From the NCBI GenBank assembly GCA_954871525.1, contig OX940868.1, forward strand, positions 28,825,056 to 28,889,055: 64,000 nucleotides of DNA, in the 5' to 3' direction. The stretch comes from Parietaria judaica (taxonomy: Eukaryota > Streptophyta > Magnoliopsida > Rosales > Urticaceae). This document shows positions 1-11,159 of the stretch, piece by piece. The notes under the pieces are model-generated. The model was not told the DNA's origin and searched no databases. It worked only from the letters and a program-made list of their open reading frames with translations. Positions within the stretch are counted from its first letter, which is position 1. Every line of letters starts with the position of its first letter. The position numbers and the translations under genes were made by a program.

Positions 1-188
1 GTTACCAAAATACCCCTAATTTGTCTATTTTTTAGGACACGATATGTTTATTTTTCAAGACGCAACATGTCCAGTTGCAAGGGTATTTTGGTACATAAAA
101 TTTGAAAATAATGTTTTGAGAATTATGGAAACTTGAGGAATAATTTTAGAATTTGTGATGTATTGGAGGATATTTTATGAAATTTCCC
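1..188. mobile_element. MITE, right part, cut by the window start (family with GGGAAnnTTCATAA ends)
   Basis: This is the right half of a small non-autonomous DNA transposon also present at 36921-37220 and 61269-61575. It shares the core with the phrase 'gtattttggtacataaaattt' region and ends at 188 in the motif TTATGAAATTTCCC, the inverted form of the left ends of the other copies. The left end lies outside the window. It encodes no protein. Confidence 0.7.
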
Positions 189-431
189 TATATATGCCAC
201 CACTAACTATTTTGTTGTTTAATGCTCAAACCGTCGTAAACTTACACAAATTTAGAATATGAACAAAGCAACAGCTAGATATAAAAACCGGCGATCATAT
301 TTATTAAAACTAGAAATAATAAATACATCACAGACCCAAAATTTGTTGCATAAAAAATAAATTAAACTAAAAAACGAGAGAACTGAGGGGTCTGGTAACT
401 GCGGCACTCAAATAACCATATGTCTAGGCAC

Positions 432-1656
432 TTAAGGGTGAACCGGGAGTGCCTTAAGCAATACCGGAGCAGAAATGACACGGAATTTGTATTCGTCGGG
501 AAGGAGAAAGGCGTTTTTGTCGACCGCGATCGTGTCGATCAGGCCGAGCAGGACAAGCTCGAACTCTTCCCCGTCGGTCCACTCGTGGATCTTTGATTTG
601 ATCAACAACGGGTTGTTCGAGATCAACTCCCAAGCCGGGAAGTTTTTCCTGGGCATCATGAAATCCGATTCTTTCAGCCTCAGACTCGGGCAGTAGTCGC
701 CCACACCGTCGCCGAGATAGATTATTCTCTTGTTTGGTTCCGAGGCTTGGATTCTCTCGAGGATCACACTCTGCAATTGTATTCAGACAAGATATATTAA
801 AGTATATAGAAATATTTAGGGATATTTGCGATAAAAGTACTACAAAGAACCTCTTTGTACAGGGCATATTCCAACAAAACTATTCTGCCATGAGAAATTT
901 AGAACTTACAACAACGCCATTATTTGGTTTTTTGTAACTTTTACCACAGTTAAAATAAAATTGGAACAAACGGCATGACCTTTTTGGTTTTTTGGAACTT
1001 TTGTCACGACAAAATGAAATTTGCAACATGTCACGTCAAGGAAATTGTTCACGGTATTTTTGCCGCAAATCCCTAAATAAGTATAGTAGTTGTTTACCTT
1101 GCACATGTTGGGAGGGCAGAGACCGGTGCAGCCATGGGAAGACTTGGTGAAGTCATGGAACGGCAAAATCCTCAGCCTTCCTTGCTCGTCCACAAATCCC
1201 GGGTTCGTGTTGATCTCCGAGAAGTATTCTTTGAGGCCGAGATGCGCCACGATTGTCTCTATGAAGAACATATTCGCATCGCTGAGGATCCTCAGCTCGC
1301 AGCCGAGCGCATGGGCCGCTTTTATGGCGGGAACCACTCTCGGATGAATAGGAGCCCTCTTCAGAACCTCGACAATGTCTTCGACCGTCTTCCCTCGTTC
1401 GTGAATCTCCTTCATCATCCGATCCTGAAAAAAACAATAAAACCAAAACCGGAATGAGAAACCATACAAATTATAAACGAAAAAAACAAAAGCGAGTTAC
1501 TGACGAGTGAATTATTACCATGAGAGAGTTCCAGGGCATGGTGGGGAGGAGCTCGTTGAAGAGATCGGTGAAACCAAGCTCGTCGACAACCCAGTTGTCA
1601 CTGTCGCACTCGATGATGGTCTTATCGAAGTCGAACACCACGATGATTCCGGCCAT
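432..1656 (-). CDS. HAD-family phosphatase, PEPC1/PS2 type (tandem copy A)
   Basis: Three exons on the minus strand: 1519-1656, 1098-1424 and 432-770, all at GT-AG sites in phase 0, giving 267 residues. The N-terminus has the HAD nucleophile motif DFDKT (D9, D11), and GDGVGD at residues 175-180 is the HAD metal-binding motif IV. The plant signature CxGLCPPNMCK lies just before the second intron. This family (Arabidopsis At1g17710 PEPC1 and At1g73010 PS2) removes phosphate from phosphocholine, phosphoethanolamine or pyrophosphate in the cytosol and is known to be induced by phosphate starvation; substrate cannot be decided here. A TATA-like TATAAAAA (minus strand, 1770-1777) lies upstream. It is nearly identical to copy B at 3935-4921, so it is a recent duplicate. 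No frameshift or lost catalytic residue is visible. Confidence 0.9.
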
Positions 1657-1799
1657 TACGTATTTTTTTCTAAAGTTGGACAGAGCAAAGAGAACCTAGG
1701 AGCAAAACAAACAAATATATTTTATGAATTCTGGGATTTGGATGATGAAAAAAGGATTGACATGGAGAGTTTTTATAGGGGCAAAAAAGGATAAACGAA

Positions 1800-3330
1800 A
1801 GAACATGGTAATGATCTAACAAAAACGTATCTCGTGGGATTCCATGGGAATATTATTATTTTAAAAAGAAAAAACGTACCTCGTGGGATTCCAAGGGAAT
1901 ATTACGCTTTGACGCTATATTTGACCATTTGGTCAAATTTTGTTTGCATGCAAATTATATATGTATACTTGACCACGTTGTACAATTATTCCTCAAACTA
2001 TTTTTTATTACCGAAATGTATAGTATTTTTATCAACAAAATTTAAGCGAGGCTAAGAAAAACATTATCGTATTACCCAGGTACCTCAGCGTGTTCTTAAG
2101 TCAAAAAGTAACCATGGTCGAGTCAATATTGGCTTAAAATGAGCTATATATATTCTAAAGTGTTGTTTATAGCATTTAATTACTTTTAAAAAATAGTTTA
2201 AAATTTACAATATTCTAAGATAGATTATGTTGTTAAATACACCTTCCATGAAAATTATCAGAGAGAAATATGCGCCACAAATCACATTATGATATTAATT
2301 ATACTCAAAACTTGGTTAACATCATGAAATTTTAGTCTTTATGAGAGAAGATTAAATTATGAATTTTAAGGGCAGAGTAGCTCAGCAGAGCAGTGTGTGC
2401 GCGTGTGCGGTATAATATTATAAATAAAATGTTTGATTTATGGTCGAAATGATATTACAAGAAAAAAAAAATAGCGAATTATATTGAATTTTACGTGCTT
2501 CTCTTAGGTTTTTTTCTGTACATGCAAATTCGCAAAGATTTCCTCGTGATTTTAAAATTAGGTGATTGTTTCTATATTTGACCATTTGGTCAAATTTTGT
2601 TTGCATGCAAATTATATATGTTTTCTTGACCACGTTGTACAATTATTCATCAAAGGCTCAAAGCCTCAAACTATATATTTTGTATTTTTTTATAATCGAA
2701 ATGTGTGGTGTAGTTTTTAACAAAATGTGTAGTATAGCGTGTTCTCGAGTCAACAAGTAACCATGGTCGAGTCAATATTGGCTTCAAATAAGTTATATAT
2801 CTTCTAAAATGTTGTTTTAACATTTAATTACTTTGAGAAATTGTTTAAAATTTAAGTGCAATATTCTAAGATAGATTATGTTGGTCAAAACGCCTTCCAT
2901 GAAAATTATCCGACAGGAGTTAAATATATGCACCACAAATCAGTTTAATTATGCTCAAAACTTGGCTTACGCTATGAAATTTTAGTCTTTATAGAAGTTT
3001 ATTAAAATATGAGATTTTAAAGATATATAGAATTATATATATTAGCTAATTAAAGTATCATTCAGCCACACAATTACACAATTTTTTTTTTATTTTTTTT
3101 TTTTGTGTTAGTTTGTGTAAGGGCTCATTACATTAGCGTCACAGGGCCAACAAATCTTAATTAGTTTTGAGAGTACAAGTAAAAGCAGTGTGACAACTAA
3201 TATGTGTTCTATTCATTTAATTTATTAGTTTTTCTAGTATAAATAAACCTTATAAATAAAATGCAAATATTTTTACATATATGGTCGAAACTCGAAATTA
3301 TATTACAAGAAAAAGGGGGGGAAAAGAGAG
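1800..3330. repeat. AT-rich spacer with a diverged tandem duplication (about 650-bp offset)
   Basis: Sequence from about 1915 to 2470 recurs from about 2572 to 3310. Matching landmarks include the palindrome-like ttgaccatttggtcaaattt (1921 and 2578), ccatggtcgagtcaatattggct (2112 and 2760) and atggtcgaaa (about 2440 and 3281). The copies differ by small indels and substitutions. The repeat is part of the spacer between the two phosphatase copies and suggests the locus duplicated more than once. A shorter repeat of about 47 bp (acgtaTCTCGTGGGATTCC, 1826 and 1873) lies next to the copy A promoter. No gene is seen. Confidence 0.7.
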
Positions 3331-3424
3331 AAAATTATAGATGTTGTGAAATCACTAATTTGCTTCTTGATTTTCGAATGGTAAGAAATTTTGGTGAGTG
3401 ATATATGATTTTCATGATCTTTCA

Positions 3425-3572
3425 ATTTTATTTTTTAGAGTAAACTTTATAAAATTTCAACCCATCCCTTTAATTTTTACTAAAATTTAAATACAACCCC
3501 TCCAAGTATAATCTTTGGCAAAAAATTAAATCGAGTCCCCTCGAGATGTAATTTCTAATTCCGCCATTTATA
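3425..3572. repeat. Dispersed repeat fragment ending in attccgcca
   Basis: This segment resembles longer copies at 8384-8600 and 52635-52856: a C-run, 'ttaatttttactaaaatttaaat', a second C-run, 'gacaaaa' and a terminal 'ttccgcc'. It looks like a truncated copy of a transposon family whose class I cannot fix. It has no coding content. Confidence 0.45.
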
Positions 3573-3934
3573 TTCGTCGGCTCGTAAATGCACATCAATC
3601 ATTGTATATATACTCGAACCGTCGTGTATAGTTATGCAGAAGTTGCAAATTTATACAATTTTTATCAACTTTCTCTTAATAATTTTTTGGAGAAATGACA
3701 CGGTGTTAATGCTTGGTAATACGACATCTTTTGAATTAAAATTCAGAACAAGTACAAAGCAAACAGCTAGATATAACAAACGCGCTCATATTTATTAGAA
3801 CTAGAAATCTAAAATACAGTGAATAATACATCACAGACCCAAAATTTGTTGTATAAAAAAGAAAAAAAATTAAAAAACGAGAGAACTGAGGGGTCTGGAA
3901 TCTGTGGCACTCAAATAGCTATATGTCTCGGCAC

Positions 3935-4921
3935 TTAAGGCTGAACCGGGAGTGCCTTAGGCAAGGCCGGAACAGAAACTGCACGGAACTCGTATTCGTG
4001 GGGAAGGAGAACGGCATTTTTGTCGGTCACGATCGTATCGATCAGGCCGAGCAAAACAAACTCGAGCTCTTCCCCGTCAGTCCACTCGTGGATCTTTGAT
4101 TTGATCAACAACGGGTTCTTCGAGATCAACTCCCACGCCGGGAAGTTTTTCCTGGGCATCATGAAATCCGATTCTTTCAGCCTCAGACTCGGGCAGTAGT
4201 CGCCCACGCCGTCGCCGAGGTAGATTATTCTCTTGTTTGGCTCCGAGGCTTGGATTCTCTCGAGGATCACACTCTGCAATTATATTCATACAAGATATAT
4301 TAATATTCGTGTTGTTCTTCATGTGTATATATATAGAAATATATAATTATAGTTGTTAGTTGTTTACCTTGCACATGTTGGGAGGGCAGAGACCGGTGCA
4401 GCCATGGGATGACTTGGTAAAGTCTTGGAACGGCAAAATCCTGAGCCGTCCTTGCTCGTCCACGAATCCCGGGTTCGTGTTGATCTCCGAGAAGTATTCT
4501 TTGAGGCCGAGATGCGCCACGATCGTCTCTATGAAAAACATATTCGCATCGCTGACGATCCTCAGCTCGCAGCCGAGCGCATGAGCTGCTTTAATGGCAG
4601 GGATGACTCGGGGATGAATCGGAGTCCGTTTCAAAACCTCGACAATGTCTTCCACCGTCTTCCCTCGTTCGTGGATCTCCTTCATCATCCGATCCTGCAA
4701 AAGTCACAGCCGAAACAAGATGAAGAAAACCGGAAAAGAAAAAAAAAACCGGATCAAAGCGCATTTCGCGAGTGAGTTATTACCATGAGGGAGTTCCAGG
4801 GCATGGTGGGGAGGAGCTCGTTGAAGAGATCGGTGAAGCCGAGCTGGTCGACGACCCAGTTGTCGCTGTCGCACTCGATGATGGTCTTATCGAAGTCGAA
4901 CACCACGATGATTCCGGCCAT
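3935..4921 (-). CDS. HAD-family phosphatase, PEPC1/PS2 type (tandem copy B)
   Basis: Three exons, 4784-4921, 4368-4694 and 3935-4273, encode 267 residues with the same exon lengths (138, 327, 339 nt) as copy A. DFDKT (D9, D11) and GDGVGD (175-180) are intact, and CTGLCPPNMCK precedes intron 2. The expected role is cytosolic hydrolysis of phosphocholine/phosphoethanolamine or pyrophosphate, releasing phosphate during starvation; that is family knowledge, not shown here. A TATA box TATAAATA (minus strand, 4982-4989) lies 61 bp above the start codon, and two perfect P1BS sites lie further up (5144-5151, 5185-5192). Differences from copy A are mostly conservative (Q for E after VVD, T for A in the KRxPIHP stretch, and several near the C-terminus). 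I see no sign of decay. Confidence 0.92.
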
Positions 4922-4981
4922 TGTGAACTATATTCCGACGAGGAGTGTATTTGATGATTTGGATGAGGAAAATGGGGAGTG

Positions 4982-4989
4982 TATTTATA
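4982..4989 (-). promoter_or_regulatory. TATA box of phosphatase copy B
   Basis: Reads TATAAATA on the minus strand, 61-68 bp before the start codon at 4921. Position and sequence fit a plant core promoter with a short 5' leader. Confidence 0.6.
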
Positions 4990-5143
4990 GTGCGAAGAGC
5001 GTATCTGATGGGAATATTACGCGGTGAAAAGCATCTGCGAGAGCTTGCCATAAAAGGTAGTTGTTTTGTTGGGGCTGTTCTGCTCTGCTACGACGACGTG
5101 TCACGTTCTCAGCCGTCGGATTGGACTGGATCGGAGATCGCGG

Positions 5144-5192
5144 GAATATTCGGGAAAGTGGGACCCGCGTCTCTGGGGAGAAGGGAATATTC
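5144..5192. promoter_or_regulatory. Two P1BS elements (GNATATNC) upstream of phosphatase copy B
   Basis: GAATATTC occurs at 5144-5151 and again at 5185-5192. Both match GNATATNC, the binding site of PHR1-type MYB factors that activate phosphate-starvation genes. They lie 223 to 271 bp above the copy B start codon. The family is known to be starvation-induced, so the sites fit the gene. Copy A has only GAATATTA at the comparable places (1848 and about 1896), which misses the final C. Confidence 0.65.
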
Positions 5193-5299
5193 CGAGGAAG
5201 GTCCAGTCTGTCTGTGTGGCTGCGAGCCTCCTTCCTTTCCTTTTGCTAAAAGCAAGGAGGTTTCTCTCTCTGGTTAACATAGGGGTAATATGGTAAAAA

Positions 5300-8200
5300 A
5301 TTAGTTTGATAAAAAAACAAAACAAAAAAAATACTTAAGCTCAAGTAGGTATGTTTAAAAGTTGGGGTAATTGTGATAAAAGTATCAAGAAGTACCTTAT
5401 AGTAAGCGGTATATTCTATATTTTATTTTATTTTTTCGTGGCAAAAGTTCTGTAAAAAAAAAAAAAAAAAATTCAAGTTTCAATTGTTAGGTTTTTTTTT
5501 TTTTCATTAACCCTAAAGTTCAATGTCACGTGTCATACTTTTCTTAAGGCATTCTTGCCGCCCATTCTCTCTCTATCGGTTGTATAAAACGGCAACGGTT
5601 AGCGAGGAAAATATACCTATAATCTCCGGTAAGCAAAATTTAAACCTTGATTAGGATAATTCTAATAATATTATCAAGTTAAGTAAATCTATATGGCTGT
5701 CACATGCAAGATAAATCAGTGCATAAAAGAGAGAATATTTTGTCTAATCGTGTCTTTTTTTCTTTTCTTTTTTCTTTTTGTGTGAATAAAACGTGTAAGT
5801 ACAATTTGCAGCTAATGTTAACCACACTTTTGAGCCAAATTGCATATGCGCAACAATACCGTCCACACATTACCTTGTCTTTAATATTGTGCAGGCATAA
5901 GTATATATTCTCTAAATTATCCTTATCAGTGAATAGGGATTTTAAGCTGTCTGATAATATTATCTACGTGTCTAGAAATTAGAATAACTAGAACATAACC
6001 TAAGATATACTAACTATTATATATCAAATTCGAAAGCCAAATATGGTTTGGAATATTAGAATAGAACAAAAAGCTGGAGAATTAAACTTAGAACATGGGA
6101 TTTTAAGAATAGATATAGAACCATAAATCATAATAATGTACTTTACTTTACAACCGTATTGCATAATAAAGAAAAAGAATATCTCGAATATATATGTCAT
6201 GTAGTTGGCAATTATGTCTGGACTGGATCATATGTTATCGGTTATGCTTTTCCTATTCTTTTTTTGTTGCTTGAACAATGAAAAATGTATGCTTATTCTC
6301 TTGCTTAACTTTTTGAAAACTTCGAGTTCTCCTTCTAGCTACCATCTTCTCGTACATTACTTGTGATAAAAATACTATTTTGCTATATTGACAACTTTTG
6401 CCGTTTATTTGGATAGTTTTTTGTTCACGTATGAATATAATTTAAATCATATCACGAGACTGCATGCAGCGTCTGGGGCTCTGGGCTAAGATATAGGTGA
6501 TCAAAGCCGACTTCGAGGATTTTAATTTTTTTTTATGTATTATTTTATAACTAATTTTAAAAATAATAATTAATTTTTATATTAATCTTATTTTATATAA
6601 TTTGCGAAATATATTCACAGTGTAAGTTTGAACCTAAATTAAACTTTTTGATAGACTAAATAAGTTTAGTTTGTCTCATTTATTATTAAAAGGTAGTGAA
6701 TTTATAATTATTCACATATATAGTTCTCTTCTCTTTTAATTTTATTTGTAATCTGAGATATTTTTCTTTTATATTATATCAGCCTCGTTTCTTGATTGTG
6801 TTCTTGGGTGTCAATCTAATTGGGATTCCAGATCATTTTTGAGACTCCGAACCTCCATCTTATACCTAAAAAAAAATAATTTATTAACATATATGAGTTT
6901 ATTTGGCTTCTCGTAGAGTTAGTGCTCATATAATAGCAGCGGGTTCCTATTCTCGACAAATAAAATATCCAATGAGATCATATTTATCCAAATTTAGAAG
7001 ATAATTTCCCCTCTATTTGTTTTCAACAATTAATAATTATTCTTGGAATTTAAGTAATATATATTATTTAAAACAAAAAAACAAAAAAACAAAAGTGGCC
7101 TGCAGGCTGCTTGTTTATCTAGTTCACGTATTCTAGCTCACGAGAAGAGAACTATGGAGGGTAAATTCGAGTACGTATGATGATCATGATGACACTGCTC
7201 CACATATACGTGGCGTGCTCGTGCTAATGACACGTGGCTGCTTAAGCTTCAACTTCAAGTCCCATTCCATTCAGCTCACGAGAAATTTCAACACAGTTCC
7301 TAGTGTCTGTGACTCCTAATATTGTTTAGGGTTATTCGCGTCATGAAGTATTAGTTCTTCTAATTTTTAGTTGTAATAAAATAAAATATCAAAGTATTTT
7401 CTTCTTATGTATAAGATAAATACTTTTCTAACTTTTTGCCAACTTTATATATAGAAAAAAAAATATTAATACTATTATGGCTCTATATATATAGTTATTA
7501 TATACTATTAAAATCTCGCTACAATGTATGAAAGTTGCGGACGATTTCCACGGCTGGTTTTAGGGTTTTGAGATACATATTTTAATACTTATGTATGCAT
7601 ATACAATATTATAGTGGTAAGAAATGGATCAAGTAATCATCCCTGTAATTCAGAGGACGCCAATTAAAATGTATCATTGATGGTTAATAAACTAAGTGTT
7701 ATTGTGGGAAAAATATTTCATCCGGAAAAACACGACAATTTTGGTCTTTTTGTTATAGTTTTGGTTCATTTCTGTATCAAACCGGCAATGAAGACCATAT
7801 CGGCTCATCATTTTAAAGGATAATTTCTACTTATAATAAGTTATTTAAATTATAACTAATCAATATAACCTAAAATAACTACATAACCCATTAGATTTGA
7901 AAATGTTACTTACTATAATTATATGACGTCTAAGATTTTATATTTTATAAGCTAAAGCAAAATAAAAATATTATCTTTGTTATTTATTATTCGATTTTTT
8001 TTTATAAAGTCTTGACATTAAAAATGTTAATAATCTCTTCATCACAATTTAATACTCATAACATGAAATCATCATGAAAATGGTTTTGCGGATCAATAGC
8101 TATATTTTTTTTTGGGGTCAATTCATCTAATTTTCTTAATTTTCTCGAGATCAAAAATCAACACACACATATATACGCCAGAGCTAGCCTGACTATAATC

Positions 8201-8380
8201 GAGCAGGGCCGACACCTCGAGCCTCCACATTTAAAGGCCCTAGTTTTTGTATTATATATTATTTTATACTTAATAAAGTTTTTAAAAAATATTTTTTTAA
8301 TTAATAGTCCCAAATTTACTTATCCTACAGCCCCGGCAAAATACGTCATACTCATGGTCAGCTACGCGTGACAATGTTCA
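5300..8380. other. Intergenic AT-rich DNA without a recognisable gene
   Basis: I read both strands for exons and found only short chance reading frames in AT-rich DNA with homopolymer runs. Two ACGTG motifs occur close together around 7209-7235, including CACGTGGC, a G-box/ABRE-like sequence, but no gene lies nearby. Nothing else can be supported. Confidence 0.6.
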
Positions 8381-8383
8381 GGG

Positions 8384-8600
8384 GCAGACGCATAGTTTGG
8401 TGGGGGTGATTCAAACCACCCCCTTACAATTTTATTTTATTTTACCTCAATTTGAATATTTTAGTGTAAATTCATATAAAAATTAGCTTAACCCCCCTTA
8501 ATTTTTACTTAAATTTAAATATAACCTACTCAAGTAAGTTAATTTTTTGACAAAATAATTAAGTAGAATCCTAGTTAGTAAATCATTGTTCCGCCTCAAC
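8384..8600. repeat. Dispersed repeat, ggggcaga to ttccgcc
   Basis: Starts near 'ggggcagacgcatagtttgg', contains a C-rich block (caaaccaccccc), then AT-rich sequence with a second C-run and ends 'ttccgcctc'. It aligns by eye with 52635-52856 and partly with 3425-3572, so it is a dispersed family. The short outward motifs GGGGC(G/A)GA and TCCGCC may be terminal inverted repeats. It has no coding capacity. Confidence 0.5.
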
Positions 8601-9399
8601 TCATATATTTATAAGTTTTATAGGTTTGTGCCATTAGAGAACTCATAAAGATAAATGATATGTTTTTTATATATATAGGAAATCTCACCAAATGCCCAAA
8701 AAGCACTAAACGTTTAAGAGATTTGCCCATAGTTTGAATAAATTAATTTATACTCATAAATAAAAAAAATTGGACCATATTAACCCTAATTATTAATTAT
8801 AATAATTAATTTTCGTATAATATTATTAATAACATATTATATTTTCGAAATTAATTTGACCTATAATTAAGGTTGACAACTTCCCCCATTAATTATGATA
8901 TGTCACCTTCTCTCTCCTCCGTCAACTTCTCCTTTCTTCGTTCGTTCACTTGCCTTCACCTTTGCCCTCCTTCTCTTTTCGTTCACCGTCTGCGGACGCC
9001 GGTTGCTACCCTCCTTCTCCGTTCGTTCATCGTTTGTGAACGCCGTTCATTCACCGTTCACTGTTTGTTGTCATTCTCTCTGCCTTTTTTTCGGAGCTCA
9101 TTCATCTTATTTTCAAGATATATGCTTCATATTCTCAATGTTCCTTTGTTGCTATGTATATACGCATGTGTTGTGTTTCTTTAATGGTTGCATGCAAGCG
9201 ATTTTGCTCTATTTTTTTCACGATTTGACATTGGTTTTCTTAAATGTTCTCATGTATATATCATATATGTGCTATGTGTTTGGTAATTTAATTTACGATT
9301 TGAGATTTGCAGTTTTTTTGTTTTATGTATATATATCATAAATTTATAGATTTTTCGGTAATTTAATTTACGATTAGAAATTTGTTTCTATACACAAGA

Positions 9400-9752
9400 T
9401 TCGTAAATATATTTATATTTTTCGTAATTATGTAATTACAAAGATGTAAATAAATTTACTAAATCGTAAATATAGTTAGAACTTAGAATTGATTATGTAT
9501 TTTTAGGTCATTATGAATAGATGAGAAACCTATAACAACGAAGTTGTAAATAAAATTACTAAATCGTAAATATAGTTACGTAAAAATAAAGAATGGTAAA
9601 ATATATTTACATAAAATACTCAATCGTAAATATTGTTACCTGAAAATATAGAATCGTAAATATAGATATGTTTCTCTTCTATTCAGAATCGTAAATATAT
9701 TTACAGAAAAATACACAATCGTAAATATAAATTGTTACAAAATCGTAACAAT
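9400..9752. repeat. Array of about eight TCGTAAATA motifs
   Basis: The motif (a)tcgtaaata(ta) recurs at about 9401, 9463, 9565, 9627, 9651, 9689 and 9719, with a variant (aatcgtaac) near 9742, in AT-rich spacers. It lies inside the transposon at 8678-10785 and resembles the subterminal repeats that transposases bind. That role is inferred only. Confidence 0.55.
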
Positions 9753-10102
9753 TTCCTATTAATCAGCTTTTTTTTTTTACTTTTAATCCCCAATAAATCA
9801 GTATTTAAAAAAAATCAAATCAATTGTTAACTAACTAATAGGGGAAAAAAGATTCAGATTGTAATGGTCAACGTGATTTGTAAATTATTATCGAAAATAT
9901 TACTAATTAATAGAGGAGATTTGTTTCACTTTACTACATTTAAGGGATTTTTTTAATTAAATTAAAAAAACGAATTAAAAAAATTAAACATGATTTCTGT
10001 TTAAAATTACAAGGGCAATTTAGTCCACATTTCAATTTAAAGGTGGTTATGTTTACCATATTTAGAAATGGGCATTTTTTTGAAACCTTGAGCCATAAAT
10101 GG

Positions 10103-10759
10103 TAGGGGTGCAACCGGGTAGGGTACCCTGTTTTTTCGAGGTACCCGGTACCCCGTACCGGAATCCGGGTATCTGAAAACTTGTACCCGGAACCGGTACC
10201 CTGAAATCCGGGTACCCTGTTTCCGGGTACCCTATTTCCGGGTATTTGTATTTTGATACCCGGTACCCGGTTTAACCCTGTACCCTGTTTTTTTTTAATA
10301 TATATATATATATATTATTTAAAAATAAAAACATAAATTCATCTTTAAAAAAAATGCATAAAAAAAAAATCTCGCACATCAAGCATAAAAGAAAAAACAG
10401 CCCAAAATGCATTAAAAAAAATAGTCCGCATCAAGTATAACATAGTCCCGCGAAAAAAGAAAAAAAGAAACATAGTCTCCAGCATCGGAGTGAGGCGGGA
10501 TTTTGATGAAGTAGGCGAGATGGGAGAGATGCTGGATAAATGAAGTCGAGCCCTAGTGTAGAGAAGTAACTCTAAAAATTAAATTACCATAAAAATAAAA
10601 GACAAAATTAAAACAGGGTAATAAACCGGGTACCGGATACCCAATTTTTTTAATTTTACTACCCGGTACCCGGAACCGGAATTCAGTTCCGGTTATTAAA
10701 TCCGGATACCAATCCGGTTCCGGATAATTACCCGCTTTCCGGGTATTATTTGCACCCTA
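10103..10759. mobile_element. Non-autonomous hAT element (TAGGGGTGCAA ends) with ACCCGG subterminal repeats
   Basis: The 657-bp element begins TAGGGGTGCAA and ends TTTGCACCCTA, near-perfect short inverted ends of the plant hAT type. It is flanked by ataaatgg (10095-10102) and ataaaagg (10760-10767), an 8-bp target duplication with one mismatch. Many copies of (G)GTACCCGG / CCGGGTA crowd both ends, as expected for hAT subterminal transposase-binding repeats. The middle is AT-rich with no open frame of note. It is inserted into the end of the element at 8678-10785. Confidence 0.8.
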
Positions 10760-11046
10760 ATAAAAGGCATTTGCCTCATTTATCCTTTATATATAGGGTC
10801 AAGAAAGTGCTTCTTCAAAAGTAGATAAATCCAGTCAAAATTGGTTAATTGTGGCTGTACGTTGAAAGAATTCTCGGCGATGATAATATATTGCTATACA
10901 CTGAGCAAAACATGTGTGACATTAATTTGTATTGCCTATTCTATAATCTCTTTTTTAATGACATGAAAAACTTGAGCCAAAGAAATTTAGTAATGAAAAA
11001 TAATGAAAGCTCCCAATATTCCCGCGTTCAAACACTAAATCATAAA

Positions 11047-11155
11047 GTGGTTGCTAGGATAGTGTAGTGGTAATTCCACACTACCTCTAAAGTGGAGGTT
11101 GCAGGTTCAATCCCCACATGCAGCAAAGTTGTCTTAAAAAACAAATTATAAAAAA
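11047..11155 (+). mobile_element. tRNA-derived SINE-like element
   Basis: The sequence gttgctaggatagtgtagtggt resembles a pol III box A, and ggttcaatccc about 40 bases further on matches box B (GGTTCRANTCC). An A-rich tail follows. The pairing expected of a functional tRNA acceptor stem is not convincing, so a SINE head or a degenerate tRNA copy is more likely than a tRNA gene. No clear target-site duplication was found. Confidence 0.45.
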
Positions 11156-11159
11156 TAAA

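Larger units (their letters stand above)
8678..10785. mobile_element. Non-autonomous DNA transposon with about 50-bp TIRs, interrupted by a hAT element
   Basis: The left end (ggaaatctcaccaaatgccc, then aaaagcactaaacgttt... gcccat) matches the inverse of the right end (...atgggcatttttttgaaacc, then ...gcatttgcctcatttatcc) once the hAT insertion at 10103-10759 is removed. TA-rich flanks (atatatata on the left, tttatatat on the right) are compatible with a 9-bp duplication blurred by the dinucleotide run. Without the inserted element it is about 1.44 kb. Inside are a pyrimidine-rich block (8890-9110) and an array of 'aatcgtaaata' motifs (9400-9752). No transposase is seen. Confidence 0.6.

Noticed and set aside
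8873..9341. Two overlapping plus-strand frames of 103 and 148 codons
   Set aside because: Low-complexity pyrimidine-rich sequence inside a transposon; no recognisable domain.
11047..11125. Possible tRNA gene
   Set aside because: Box A and box B are present, but acceptor and T-stem pairing is poor and an A-rich tail follows; a SINE-like element fits better.
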